The translations under genes and the position numbers were made by a program. Shown piece by piece: positions 1 to 7,157 of a DNA stretch of 64,000 nt. Positions within the stretch are counted from its first letter, which is position 1. Each line of letters begins with the position of its first letter. Where the stretch lies: positions 62,001-126,000 of the forward strand of contig NC_011879.1 of assembly GCF_000022025.1 (NCBI RefSeq). Reading direction: 5' to 3'. The stretch is from Pseudarthrobacter chlorophenolicus A6 (GTDB lineage Bacteria; Actinomycetota; Actinomycetes; Actinomycetales; Micrococcaceae). Below the pieces are notes generated by a model. It was not told where the DNA came from. It made no database searches and was given only the letters and a program-made list of their open reading frames with translations.

Positions 1-354
1 TTCGATGTTGCACGTCTTGCACCACCACTTGCCATGGAGCCAGCGGCGTTCCGTTGTGCTGCGGCAGGTGCTCAGCTCAGGGCTGTCGCCGTCGGTGCTT
101 GCCGACACCATGGCGCCCAGCATGTTCTTCACGTCATCCTCGTAGGCGTCCAGGGCGTGGAAGTCGCGGATGTCGCAGTCCACGCCGTCGATGCAGGTGC
201 CGTCGTGCAGGCGGCGGACGATGGTGAGGACCGTTTGATCGTTGACTGTGACGGTGAGAACAGGGGTGCCCCCATCTTCTGCCGGGCATGACGCCGGTGA
301 CGCAGGAAGGCTTGCGAACGAATCGCCGATCAGCTCGTTCATCATGGCGGTCAT
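1..354 (-). CDS. hypothetical protein, cut by window start
   Basis: Open minus-strand frame of 118 codons that runs off the left edge, so the C-terminus is missing. The start ATG is preceded by an AGGAGC ribosome site 6 nt upstream, and the CCGCACACAT element lies 42 nt further up with a GGGAGA hexamer at the standard distance. The protein is acidic in the middle, and the last visible residues are Trp- and Cys-rich (GKWWCKTCN), suggesting the first half of a zinc-binding CxxC pair. No family recognised. Confidence 0.6.
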   Translation of the reverse strand, partial: MTAMMNELIGDSFASLPASPASCPAEDGGTPVLTVTVNDQTVLTIVRRLHDGTCIDGVDCDIRDFHALDAYEDDVKNMLGAMVSASTDGDSPELSTCRSTTERRWLHGKWWCKTCNIE

Positions 355-396
355 TGGTGCTCCTGGTGCTGTTGGTGGTCCTGCTGCTTGCCTACT

Positions 397-426
397 ATGT
401 GTGCGGCATCACAGACTTCGTCTCCC
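397..426 (-). promoter_or_regulatory. element promoter (GGGAGA-N14-CCGCACACAT)
   Basis: Minus-strand copy of the window-wide bipartite element. It feeds the partial gene at the left edge through a short leader that contains a ribosome site. Confidence 0.55.
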
Positions 427-475
427 ATTCCTCCAAGAAGATCGCGCATGTCCAAAAAGAAGATTCCGGGCTAAT

Positions 476-724
476 GTGTGCGCCAATGGCTCAAGCAGCG
501 GGGCCTCCCTACGAGCGTCCCTGGAGGGCCCTCCCTTGCCCGAAAAGTTGCCCAGGAAGCGTAGACCGGCTGCTGGCCAAAGGGCGAAAGCCCCGAAGTC
601 ATCGGAGCAGGACACCGAAGACACCGGGGACCGGCAGGGTCCAGCAGAAGTAGACAACATGCCGTCACCCCGCCCGCCGGTACTGCCCGGCCGGTTCGGC
701 TACCACCCGGACTACTGGCCGTAG
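476..724 (+). CDS. possible small proline-rich protein
   Basis: An 82-codon frame from a GTG preceded at a distance by AAGAAG. The product is basic in the middle (KLPRKRRPAAGQRAK) and proline-rich, with an aromatic C-terminus (GYHPDYWP) that looks selected rather than random. No element promoter lies directly upstream and no family is recognised. All frames are open here because of the GC content, so this may not be a gene. Confidence 0.3.
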   Translation: MCANGSSSGASLRASLEGPPLPEKLPRKRRPAAGQRAKAPKSSEQDTEDTGDRQGPAEVDNMPSPRPPVLPGRFGYHPDYWP

Positions 725-793
725 TCCGGGCCTTGGCAAAAGCTCCAGCCAGCTGGTTAGGGAGACCCCAAAAACCTGCGCATGTGGATGAGT

Positions 794-1118
794 ATGACCA
801 GCGACGAGAACACTAACGTCCCGCGCTCACGGCCCGCCTGGCTATCCGTCGGCCTCCTGTCCCTGATCGTCATGGTCCTCAACACGGGATTTCTGTTTTG
901 GGCTGGCTGGATGGCGGGGGGGCGGCGTTGATTCGGGTATCGGCGTCGCCATGCTCTTCCTCACTTTTTCGCTGCCGATGGCCATCGTCGCCCTTGTGCT
1001 CGGCATTAGCGGGATCAGAAAACGCAAGGGACGCATTCCGGCAATCATTACTGTTGCCCTGACCGTCAGCGCGATGATTTTTCTGGTCTGGGGATTCGTC
1101 ACCACTCAGATGCTCTAG
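794..1118 (+). CDS. small membrane protein, frameshifted in a G7 run
   Basis: Two frames together encode one membrane protein. From ATGACC at 794 (or ATG at 788) the first frame gives a polar N-terminus and one hydrophobic helix and stops at 931. The reading then continues in another frame with two more hydrophobic helices and stops at 1118. The switch falls in a run of seven G (916-922); six G would make one continuous protein of about 105 residues with three membrane segments. A GCGCAT element sits 10 nt before ATGACC, the same spacing as before the genes at 51734 and 54274. Either a sequencing indel or a phase-variable homopolymer could explain it. Function unknown. Confidence 0.55.
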
Positions 1119-1136
1119 GAAAATTCCGGACGCTGC

Positions 1137-1166
1137 GGGCAGCCCGAATAGCCGTTCCGCACACAT
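1137..1166 (+). promoter_or_regulatory. element promoter (GGGCAG-N14-CCGCACACAT)
   Basis: Bipartite element ending 7 nt before the ATGACA start of the Thg1-like gene; no ribosome site lies between, so a leaderless mRNA is predicted. Confidence 0.65.
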
Positions 1167-1173
1167 GGCGCGC

Positions 1174-1881
1174 ATGACAACAACCATGCCCGAGCGCCGG
1201 GACCAGACCACCACGGACATGAAGAACCGGGAGAAGCAGTACCGAACCTTCCTCCCCGCCAAGAGCTACGCTGTGATCCGCGTCGACGGGAAAGGTTTCT
1301 CCAAGTACACCCGCGGGCTGCAGCGGCCCTTCGACCCCAAGTTCACCGCCGACATGCAGGCGACCGCGCTGTATCTGTGCGAGAACATCGACGGTGCCCA
1401 GTTCGCCTACACCCAGTCCGATGAGATCTCCGTGATCATCTCCGATTTGGGCAGCGCCAACACCCAGGCTTGGTTCGGCGGGCAGGTCCAGAAGATCGTC
1501 TCGACGTCGGCCGCCCTGGCCACCGCAAAGTTCAACCGGATCCGGCCCGAGATCGATGCCCTCGCATTCTTCGACGGACGCACCCACCATTTGGAAGGTT
1601 CCGCAGGCGTCCTGGAGTACCTGCAGTGGCGCCAGGCCGATGCGATGAAGAACAGTGTAGGGATGCTCGCCTCCCACCATTTCAGCCATCGGGAACTGAC
1701 TGGGGTATCGGTGCGGAGGCGGAAAGAGATGTTGGCCGGCCGCGGAATCCTGTGGGAGGACCTCGGTCAGGAAGTGAAGCAGGGGACCTTCGTCCGCCGC
1801 GTGCTCACCGAGCGGTCCATCTCCTACCTCCACAAGAAGGAGCAGGTGATGAAGACCTCGGACGTCCAGAGGCGGGAATGA
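1174..1881 (+). CDS. Thg1-like 3'-5' polymerase (tRNA-His guanylyltransferase family)
   Basis: The family adds nucleotides to RNA 5' ends in the reverse 3'-5' direction. Eukaryotic Thg1 adds G-1 to tRNA-His; bacterial Thg1-like proteins repair truncated tRNA 5' ends. The sequence shows the hallmark VIRVDGKGFSKYTRGLQRPFD around residues 34-54, with metal-binding Asp38, then YTQSDEISVIISD with Asp83 and Glu84. The conserved FFDGR and QWRQADAMKNSV segments of the palm-like domain follow. At 235 residues the length is normal. The start is the ATGACA 7 nt after the element promoter. A perfect hairpin terminator follows. Family is firm; the substrate is inferred. No tRNA gene is seen in the window. 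Confidence 0.92.
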   Translation: MTTTMPERRDQTTTDMKNREKQYRTFLPAKSYAVIRVDGKGFSKYTRGLQRPFDPKFTADMQATALYLCENIDGAQFAYTQSDEISVIISDLGSANTQAWFGGQVQKIVSTSAALATAKFNRIRPEIDALAFFDGRTHHLEGSAGVLEYLQWRQADAMKNSVGMLASHHFSHRELTGVSVRRRKEMLAGRGILWEDLGQEVKQGTFVRRVLTERSISYLHKKEQVMKTSDVQRRE

Positions 1882-1940
1882 ACACCAACTCCGGCACCCT
1901 GCTTCGATTCGCTCCAGACACTCGGCCTGGCGTAGCACCA

Positions 1941-1978
1941 GAAGAGCCAGCCCCCGATCGCGGTAGGGCTGGCTCTTC
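1941..1978. terminator. bidirectional hairpin terminator
   Basis: Perfect 13-bp stem (GAAGAGCCAGCCC with its complement) around a 12-nt loop, between the convergent Thg1-like gene and the minus-strand operon ending at 2001. Confidence 0.8.
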
Positions 1979-2000
1979 AGCGTGGCAAGTCAATGATGGA

Positions 2001-2237
2001 TCAGGACGCCCGCGGCTCTTCCTGGGCGAGTTCCTTGACCCATTCAGGGGTGGTTTTTCCGAGACGCCGGTCAGTTACGAGCCGGAGTTGCGCGGCGGCA
2101 ATCTGGACACCGCGGTCGTAGGAGGCGGCCCGATGGGACACATTGGAGGAGCCAATGCCGTCGACCTTCCGCTCTCCTGCTGCTGCGGCGCTGGCTTGGT
2201 GCTCACGTTCTGATTCCTGGGCTGTCATCATGCTCAT
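2001..2237 (-). CDS. small hypothetical protein
   Basis: A 78-residue protein, last gene of a four-gene minus-strand operon. It begins 7 nt after the preceding stop, directly after a strong AGGAGGGGG ribosome site; ATG codons two and three residues in are alternatives. It is polar, with an Ala/Glu-rich start and a basic middle, and ends in WVKELAQEE. No membrane segment or known motif. Confidence 0.6.
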   Translation of the reverse strand: MSMMTAQESEREHQASAAAAGERKVDGIGSSNVSHRAASYDRGVQIAAAQLRLVTDRRLGKTTPEWVKELAQEEPRAS

Positions 2238-2244
2238 CCCCCTC

Positions 2245-2790
2245 CTACTCCTCATCCTCGTTCGTTGCTTCATTGTCGCCCGGTTCCGTCCCATCGTCCA
2301 CCCTGCCCGGCCCTTCCGGCCGTTCGTGGGGGCCAGCGGCCTCCGGTATGGGCGGAGGAACGGTAATACTTCCAACGTACTCGCCTTGGACAGGATTCCC
2401 CGTGCGGGCTTGTTCAGCCACTTCCAGCGGATCCACCCAGGCTGAAGTGATGATCTTCAGCTCCTCGGGCCCGGCCAGCTTGCTCTCGGCGAGAACCGAC
2501 ATGACCCGGAGCCCCAGCTTGGCCCGGTCCGGCTCGTCGGACATAGAGCTGTCGATCGCCCACTGTGTTCGCTTCCACCACTCGGAGCGGTCGTCAGCCT
2601 CGCGCTTCTGGGCAAGCGACTTTGCATCGGCAGTCGTCCGTTGTCGGAGCGTGTTCCATCCAATGAAGGCGGCAAGCAGGGCACCGACCAGGACGGCCAG
2701 CGGACCGAGGGCGGCGAGGATCTGCCACCACTCGGCAGGGCCGGAGTGGACGAAGACATCCAGGGGAGTCGGGGAAGGGCTCGGATTCAC
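2245..2790 (-). CDS. single-pass membrane protein with acidic tail
   Basis: A 181-residue protein from a GTG start 9 nt after the stop of the small membrane gene. One hydrophobic segment at about residues 25-45 (LAALGPLAVLVGALLAAFIG) is followed by a charged helical region rich in Arg/Lys/Glu and an acidic proline-rich tail ending in EDEE. The layout suggests an N-out membrane anchor with a cytoplasmic tail. A degenerate CCGCACAT lies just upstream. Function unknown. Confidence 0.65.
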   Translation of the reverse strand: MNPSPSPTPLDVFVHSGPAEWWQILAALGPLAVLVGALLAAFIGWNTLRQRTTADAKSLAQKREADDRSEWWKRTQWAIDSSMSDEPDRAKLGLRVMSVLAESKLAGPEELKIITSAWVDPLEVAEQARTGNPVQGEYVGSITVPPPIPEAAGPHERPEGPGRVDDGTEPGDNEATNEDEE

Positions 2791-2799
2791 GAGTTCAGC

Positions 2800-2976
2800 C
2801 TATGTGCGGTTATCGACATCATCTGTATTTGCTCGGCCTTTCTCATTTCGTCGCGATGGACGCTGCCTTGCGGAGCGCCGTTCCTTCCTCACCGCTTGGT
2901 GCCCACGTCCGTAGATGAACAGATCTGCGAGGAAATCGAACACCACGCCAAAGACGAATTCGATGAAGAGCCACAT
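2800..2976 (-). CDS. 58-residue small membrane protein
   Basis: A short gene between two longer members of the operon, with an AGGAAAGGAA ribosome site before its ATG. The first 23 residues are almost wholly hydrophobic and aromatic (MWLFIEFVFGVVFDFL), followed by a strongly basic tail rich in Arg. This resembles small membrane-embedded peptides with a positive-inside tail. It starts 14 nt after the stop of the upstream gene. Confidence 0.6.
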   Translation of the reverse strand: MWLFIEFVFGVVFDFLADLFIYGRGHQAVRKERRSARQRPSRRNEKGRANTDDVDNRT

Positions 2977-2990
2977 GGGGGTTCCTTTCC

Positions 2991-3326
2991 TCAGACCGTG
3001 TCACTCAGTAGAGACGCTACGACGTCATGCCCGTTTTGCGCGGCCTGCGTGCCGGTCGAGTCGTTGCTGGTGCCACGCATTTCATCCAGCACTTCGTCCA
3101 GGCTGTGCGCCAGCCGGATCGCTTCAATACGGGAGATGGACAGGTGCTCTCCAATCTTCCACCACGGTGTCCGTTTTGCCCGTGCCGCTTTGATGTCGCG
3201 TGCCAAGGCGCGGGCCTCATCGACTGTCGTCGGGAAGCCGGGGGAGTTTTCGTGCTTCACCGGCCTTGGGTTCAAAGCCGGTGGCGCCAGCCGGGCCGGC
3301 GCAAGAGTCCAAGTAGAAGCTTTCAT
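2991..3326 (-). CDS. putative helix-turn-helix protein
   Basis: First gene of the minus-strand operon, 111 residues. The start ATG is exactly 7 nt after CCGCACACAT with no ribosome site, so leaderless. The central part (RTPWWKIGEHLSISRIEAIRLAH, residues about 52-74) reads like a short winged or plain helix-turn-helix in which a sensing helix precedes a recognition helix. If it binds DNA, it could regulate its own operon of small membrane proteins. That role is inferred from pattern only. Confidence 0.6.
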   Translation of the reverse strand: MKASTWTLAPARLAPPALNPRPVKHENSPGFPTTVDEARALARDIKAARAKRTPWWKIGEHLSISRIEAIRLAHSLDEVLDEMRGTSNDSTGTQAAQNGHDVVASLLSDTV

Positions 3327-3333
3327 GCCTCAG

Positions 3334-3363
3334 ATGTGTGCGGCAGGACACCAATCGCTCGAC
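3334..3363 (-). promoter_or_regulatory. element promoter (GTCGAG-N14-CCGCACACAT)
   Basis: Minus-strand copy ending 7 nt before the ATG of the helix-turn-helix-like gene. Confidence 0.6.
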
Positions 3364-3437
3364 GAACTGCGGGGGTTGCGAACACCGCGTGAACATCCAG
3401 TGAAGATGCCCGTTCGTGACGTCGGCCGGCCCAACGG

Positions 3438-3447
3438 CCGCACACAT
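3438..3447 (+). promoter_or_regulatory. CCGCACACAT element, no clear upstream hexamer
   Basis: Lies 39 nt before the ATG at 3487; an AAAGGAAA ribosome site intervenes, so this transcript would have a leader. Confidence 0.45.
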
Positions 3448-3486
3448 GCCGGGTGTAAGCACCTGGTACCAGCAAAGGAAACCCCC

Positions 3487-3702
3487 ATGGCCGCTCCTGC
3501 AGTCCTCGCCAACCCGCACGCCAGTGAACGGTGGTCCACCCCGGACCTGTCGTCCCTTGACCTGGCAGGGGACCCGGAACTCGCGGAGTTCGTTGCCGCG
3601 GCACCGAAGATGGCACGTGCACTGAACGCGATCCTGCGGCTGGACCTGGACCAAGAAGCTGAACGCCTGATCCGCAGCGAAATCCGCGCCGCCCTGGGCT
3701 AG
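3487..3702 (+). CDS. small hypothetical protein
   Basis: A 71-residue protein with a good AAAGGAAA ribosome site 6 nt before the ATG, and a hairpin terminator right behind it. It is Ala/Leu-rich, with predicted helices (MARALNAILRLDLDQEAERLIRSEI) in the second half. An open frame of 208 codons on the other strand covers it but has shadow-like composition. Function unknown. Confidence 0.6.
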   Translation: MAAPAVLANPHASERWSTPDLSSLDLAGDPELAEFVAAAPKMARALNAILRLDLDQEAERLIRSEIRAALG

Positions 3703-3718
3703 TCCGTCCCCGGGCATG

Positions 3719-3756
3719 AAGAAACCGGGCCGGCACAATGGCTGACCCGGTTTCTG
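3719..3756. terminator. bidirectional hairpin terminator
   Basis: Perfect 9-bp stem GAAACCGGG/CCCGGTTTC (3721-3729 with 3746-3754). On the minus strand it is followed by TTCTTC. It can end both the plus-strand gene and the candidate minus-strand RNA. Confidence 0.7.
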
Positions 3757-3876
3757 GCTAGCAGCCGCAGGAAGTCCCCAAGCAGGGGACCTATGGATTC
3801 CCCCTGGACCGACCTTCGCTTCACCTCGGGTCGGAGATTGCATTTGTCCCGGGTGATGACGTCAACGTCTGCTATT
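3719..3876 (-). ncRNA. candidate structured small RNA with its own element promoter
   Basis: The promoter at 3884-3913 has a perfect GGTGAG hexamer and CCGCACACAT, predicting a start near 3876. No convincing protein follows. Instead the transcript would hold a CCGACC/GGTCGG hairpin (3809-3834), a GTCCCC/GGGGAC hairpin with a 5-nt loop (3774-3790), and the terminator at 3719-3756, giving an RNA of about 155 nt. A 41-codon GTG frame exists inside but has no ribosome site. Both the existence and the ends of this RNA are inferred. Confidence 0.4.
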
Positions 3877-3883
3877 GGTCCCC

Positions 3884-3913
3884 ATGTGTGCGGACTCCCC
3901 AGGAACCCTCACC
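3884..3913 (-). promoter_or_regulatory. element promoter (GGTGAG-N14-CCGCACACAT) without a gene
   Basis: One of the best matches to the bipartite consensus. It begins just after the stop codon of the PH-like gene and points into non-coding DNA. Confidence 0.6.
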
Positions 3914-3915
3914 GC

Positions 3916-4473
3916 TTAGGTCCGGGGGACCATCGAGTCGGCCAAGAAGTAGCATTCCGGCACTTCATCCGGGAAGCTGTCCAGGGCAGGCGCCGCAGCT
4001 GGTGATTCGAAGTGTGCGGCCAACGTCAGAATCCCCTCACGCACCTGCCGGTCAAGCCGGTCCCTTCCGGCCATGTTCTGGCGGAGCCCTTGAACTGCCG
4101 CCGTCCCGCCGGGCCCGCTGACACCGGTGAACTCCAGTGGAACGGCGCCGAGATGCAGCGTCAAAGTCCCGACGCCGAAGACGGTGTGCCACTGCACGTG
4201 AGTGATCCGGTCAAGGCTAATGTCCTCATAGGCCCGCCAGATGAGGCCGTTACAGAGGAAGAGAAACCTGCTGTCGGTGAGGACCGCGAGTCCGAAGCAG
4301 CCCTGATACCGGCATTGGGTCATGGCGGACACCGTCTCATCCGCGGACAGCACCGACTCCAGCTGCCGGAGCTCACGGCCGCTGCCAAGGGAAAACCTGG
4401 CATTGGCTCGTGCGGCGGCGATGTCGGGACGAAGGGCGGTCACGGCCACAGGGGTCTCCGTTCTGTAGGGCAT
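3916..4473 (-). CDS. PH-domain-like protein
   Basis: A 185-residue protein whose ATG overlaps the stop codon of the signal peptidase gene by one base, so the two are translationally coupled. The middle (LAVLTDSRFLFLCNG, then ISLDRITHVQWHTVFGVGTLTLHL) follows the pattern of bacterial PH (YokE/SHOCT-associated) domains: a beta-barrel of alternating hydrophobic strands. There is no signal peptide. Coupling to a membrane peptidase suggests a membrane-associated partner, but that is inference. Confidence 0.6.
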   Translation of the reverse strand: MPYRTETPVAVTALRPDIAAARANARFSLGSGRELRQLESVLSADETVSAMTQCRYQGCFGLAVLTDSRFLFLCNGLIWRAYEDISLDRITHVQWHTVFGVGTLTLHLGAVPLEFTGVSGPGGTAAVQGLRQNMAGRDRLDRQVREGILTLAAHFESPAAAPALDSFPDEVPECYFLADSMVPRT

Positions 4474-5123
4474 CAGCTGCCGGTAAACATGCGCAGACAA
4501 TGCGCGGCCGGCTGGATGCCGTCTGCCGCCGCTTCCGGCTTGGCTTTTCGGCGCCCGGGAAGGAGGGCACGGACAAACAGGAAGATCCCGTAACCGATGA
4601 GCCCGGCGGGGAGAAGATCGAACAGGGATGCGAGGCCGGCATGGAAAGCCAGGAGCCGCAGCATCCCGGCAAACGGGATGTAGTAATCCATCTTCCCGAT
4701 GATCTGTTCCGGCCTGACCGGCTTATCCGGCACCGGGTTGGCGTCACCCTGAACGATGATCTCCTCGGCGTGGCCACCCGTGTGGTGGACGCCGATGACA
4801 CGGTGGGTAATCGGGACACCGCCGGTGATGTTTTTGTCGGGCTGGTAGGCGATGACATCGCCGACCTTCAGGGTGTCAGCGGCAACCGGGTGATAGATCA
4901 GGATGTGCCCCGGTGGCAGGGCCGGGGCCATCGAGCCGGTCATCACCGTCATGGCAGTCCCGCCGGTCAGAGCCGGCAGAACGGCGGCAACGGCGACCAG
5001 GAACAACGCGGCAGCGAATGCGACGTTGACGCCCAGGTCGATGAGGCGGCTTCCGATAGCCGGTTTTGGTGTGGACCCGGTGTCGGCAGGCGGGGTGATC
5101 TGGTGGTCGGGGAGAGTCGTCAT
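4473..5123 (-). CDS. signal peptidase I, SipW/ER type
   Basis: A membrane serine protease that removes signal peptides from exported proteins. One membrane helix at about residues 32-53 precedes the catalytic motif MTGSMAPALPPG with Ser64. The second catalytic residue is His107 in PITHRVIG; a His in place of Lys marks the archaeal/ER/SipW type. A second hydrophobic segment lies near residues 165-195. The start ATGACG is 7 nt after CCGCACACAT, leaderless. SipW enzymes usually process a few dedicated exported substrates; candidates here are the exported cell-envelope proteins, but no TasA-like substrate is adjacent. Confidence 0.88.
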   Translation of the reverse strand: MTTLPDHQITPPADTGSTPKPAIGSRLIDLGVNVAFAAALFLVAVAAVLPALTGGTAMTVMTGSMAPALPPGHILIYHPVAADTLKVGDVIAYQPDKNITGGVPITHRVIGVHHTGGHAEEIIVQGDANPVPDKPVRPEQIIGKMDYYIPFAGMLRLLAFHAGLASLFDLLPAGLIGYGIFLFVRALLPGRRKAKPEAAADGIQPAAHCLRMFTGS

Positions 5124-5130
5124 GGCAAGG

Positions 5131-5160
5131 ATGTGTGCGGACCGGACGCTGGGTCTGCCC
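5131..5160 (-). promoter_or_regulatory. element promoter (GGGCAG-N14-CCGCACACAT)
   Basis: Ends 7 nt before the ATGACG of the signal peptidase gene. Confidence 0.65.
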
Positions 5161-5233
5161 GTCGAAACACAGCGCACCGGGTAATCGAAATTGCGCTGAC
5201 CTGCGACTACGCCTGTTTACTGGTTGTGGGGGC

Positions 5234-5263
5234 GGGGAGTGCTGTGTCCGGCTCCGCACACAT
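5234..5263 (+). promoter_or_regulatory. element promoter (GGGGAG-N14-CCGCACACAT)
   Basis: Ends 6 nt before the ATGACG of a 12-codon leader ORF that is coupled to the ABC transporter genes. Confidence 0.65.
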
Positions 5264-5269
5264 GGACCG

Positions 5270-5308
5270 ATGACGTCCGCCCGTCCCCGAAAGAAAGCTG
5301 CACCATGA
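5270..5308 (+). CDS. 12-residue leader peptide coupled to ABC genes
   Basis: ATGACG at the predicted transcript start opens a 12-codon frame (MTSARPRKKAAP) whose TGA overlaps the ATG of the ABC ATPase (ATGA). This looks like a leader that loads ribosomes on an otherwise leaderless mRNA and couples them to the ATPase. The peptide is basic and probably has no function of its own. Confidence 0.4.
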   Translation: MTSARPRKKAAP

Positions 5309-6234
5309 TCGAGGCTCACGGCCTGAGCAAGCGGTACGGAAAACGTACCGCCGTCGACGGCATCACCTTCACCGTTCAACCAGGCCGGGTGACCGGATTC
5401 CTGGGCCCCAACGGCGCCGGAAAATCCACCACGATGAGGATGATTCTGGGACTGGACCGGCCCACCGCCGGCCACGTACTGGTCAACGGCCGCCCGTATG
5501 CCCAGCACCGGGCCCCACTGCGTGAAGTCGGCGCCCTGCTGGACGCCAAGGCGGTCCACCCGGCCCGCAGTGCCGCCAAGCATCTGTCAGTCCTGGCCGC
5601 CACGCACGGTATCCGCCGCAGCCGCGTCCAGGAAGTCATGGCGATGACCGGCATCAATGACGTCGCCAGAAAACGCGTCAAAGGCTTCTCCCTCGGCATG
5701 GGCCAGCGGCTCGGCATCGCGGCAGCCCTGCTCGGAGATCCCAAGACCGTCATCTTCGACGAGCCGGTGAACGGACTGGACCCCGAGGGTGTCCAATGGG
5801 TCCGCAACCTGGCCCGCCACCTCGCCTCTGAAGGCCGGGCGGTCTTCCTGTCGTCGCACCTGATGAGCGAGATGTCCCAGACCGCAGACCACCTGATCGT
5901 CATCGGACGCGGCCGGATTATTGCCGATGCGCCCGTCGCCGAGATCCTCGCCCACGGGCAGGACAAGACCATGGTCCGCAGCGACCGCGCCGACCTTCTT
6001 CAGGCAGGCCTCGCAGCCGAAGGCATCTCCTTCCGGGAGATCGAACCCGGCCAGCTGGAGGTTACCGGCGCCGAACCCCGACGGATCGCTTGGATCGCAC
6101 GTGAGCAGGACGCCCTGATCCACGAGCTGATCCCCGTGCGGGCCACACTCGAGGAGGCGTACATGGAGCTGACCCGAGATGACGTTGAATACCGCTCGGC
6201 CGCACTGGCCGGAGCAGGGGAAGGAACCCGATGA
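5305..6234 (+). CDS. ABC transporter ATP-binding protein
   Basis: A 309-residue ATPase of the drug/lantibiotic/bacitracin exporter type. Walker A GPNGAGKST is at residues 34-42, a degenerate signature at FSLGMGQRLGIAAALL, and Walker B VIFDEPVNGLDPEG, followed by the switch His in LSSHLMSEM. The C-terminal 90 residues match the regulatory tail of this subfamily. The stop overlaps the permease start (ATGA), so the two make one exporter. An AGAAAG ribosome site lies before the ATG. Substrate unknown. Confidence 0.92.
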   Translation: MIEAHGLSKRYGKRTAVDGITFTVQPGRVTGFLGPNGAGKSTTMRMILGLDRPTAGHVLVNGRPYAQHRAPLREVGALLDAKAVHPARSAAKHLSVLAATHGIRRSRVQEVMAMTGINDVARKRVKGFSLGMGQRLGIAAALLGDPKTVIFDEPVNGLDPEGVQWVRNLARHLASEGRAVFLSSHLMSEMSQTADHLIVIGRGRIIADAPVAEILAHGQDKTMVRSDRADLLQAGLAAEGISFREIEPGQLEVTGAEPRRIAWIAREQDALIHELIPVRATLEEAYMELTRDDVEYRSAALAGAGEGTR

Positions 6235-7124
6235 GCACCACCACAGCAGGCCGCGGCCGCCGCGCCGCTGCCCCGGAGCGCCGGGACGAGAACCCCGGAC
6301 TGAACTTTCTGCGGGCCGTGTACGCCGAATGGCTCAAACTGACCTCGCTGCGTTCCAGTTACGTCATCCTCATCATCACCCTGATGGGCATGGTCGGTAT
6401 CGGGTTGCTGAGCGTGTTCGCCGTCCTGGCGATGGCTGACGGGCTGCTGGACGTCGGCAGGCAAGCGGGCGGTCCCGCCCCTGGGCCTGAGACTCTCACC
6501 GAGGAACTCGGGGCGCAGGCACGCGGCATCCCGGCGTCAGGAATTGCGATCGCACAGTTCCTCATTGCCTCCCTGGCCGTCATGCAGATCGGCTCCGAGT
6601 ACGGCACCAGGATGATCTCCACCACGCTCACCGTCGTTCCGCGCCGCCTCACAGCGATCCTGGCGAAGACACTCGTCATCGCCGCCGTCTCGTTCATTGT
6701 GGGAGCCGGGGCGGCACTGATCTCCTACGCCGTGGCACAGCCGCTCCTTGAACCTAAAGGCCTGGACTACGCGATCACCGCCGACGGTGTCATGCCGAGC
6801 ATCCTCAGCACCGGAGCGTACCTGGCGCTGATCGCCATCCTCGGCCTGGGCATCGGTACACTGCTGCGCAACAGCGCCGGCGGCATCATGACCACCCTGG
6901 GGCTGCTCATCGTCGCCCCGATCGTGCTCGCCATCCTGTCGGGCCAGAACGAACTCTTCATGGACATCAGCCGTTTCCTGCCCTCATCCGCGGGCATCGA
7001 GATGGTTGCGATCCGCACCCAGCCTGACGCCCTGACCCAAAACCAGGGAGGCCTCGTCGTGGCTGCCTGGGCTGCGGCCGCATTGGTCGGTGCGATGATC
7101 TCGGTGAAGCGCCGCGACGCATGA
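6231..7124 (+). CDS. ABC-2 type transporter permease
   Basis: A 297-residue membrane protein with about six hydrophobic segments (near residues 42-64, 101-123, 143-170, 190-210, 215-240 and 275-292), typical of the ABC-2 permease that pairs with the preceding ATPase. The N-terminal 25 residues are polar and Arg-rich. It shares a 4-nt overlap with the ATPase and ends just before the next element promoter. It forms the membrane channel of the exporter; what is exported cannot be read from the sequence. Confidence 0.88.
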   Translation: MSTTTAGRGRRAAAPERRDENPGLNFLRAVYAEWLKLTSLRSSYVILIITLMGMVGIGLLSVFAVLAMADGLLDVGRQAGGPAPGPETLTEELGAQARGIPASGIAIAQFLIASLAVMQIGSEYGTRMISTTLTVVPRRLTAILAKTLVIAAVSFIVGAGAALISYAVAQPLLEPKGLDYAITADGVMPSILSTGAYLALIAILGLGIGTLLRNSAGGIMTTLGLLIVAPIVLAILSGQNELFMDISRFLPSSAGIEMVAIRTQPDALTQNQGGLVVAAWAAAALVGAMISVKRRDA

Positions 7125-7140
7125 CCTCCTCGAGTCCACG

Positions 7141-7150
7141 CCGCACACAA
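7141..7150 (+). promoter_or_regulatory. element variant CCGCACACAA
   Basis: Variant 10-mer 7 nt before the ATG of the tagged gene at 7158; the upstream hexamer is not conserved. Confidence 0.5.
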
Positions 7151-7157
7151 ACAGGGC

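Noticed and set aside
3217..3843. 208-codon minus-strand frame downstream of the element at 3884
   Set aside because: Runs antisense through a likely gene and through a terminator, has no ribosome site and a shadow-like composition; a structured RNA explains the promoter better.
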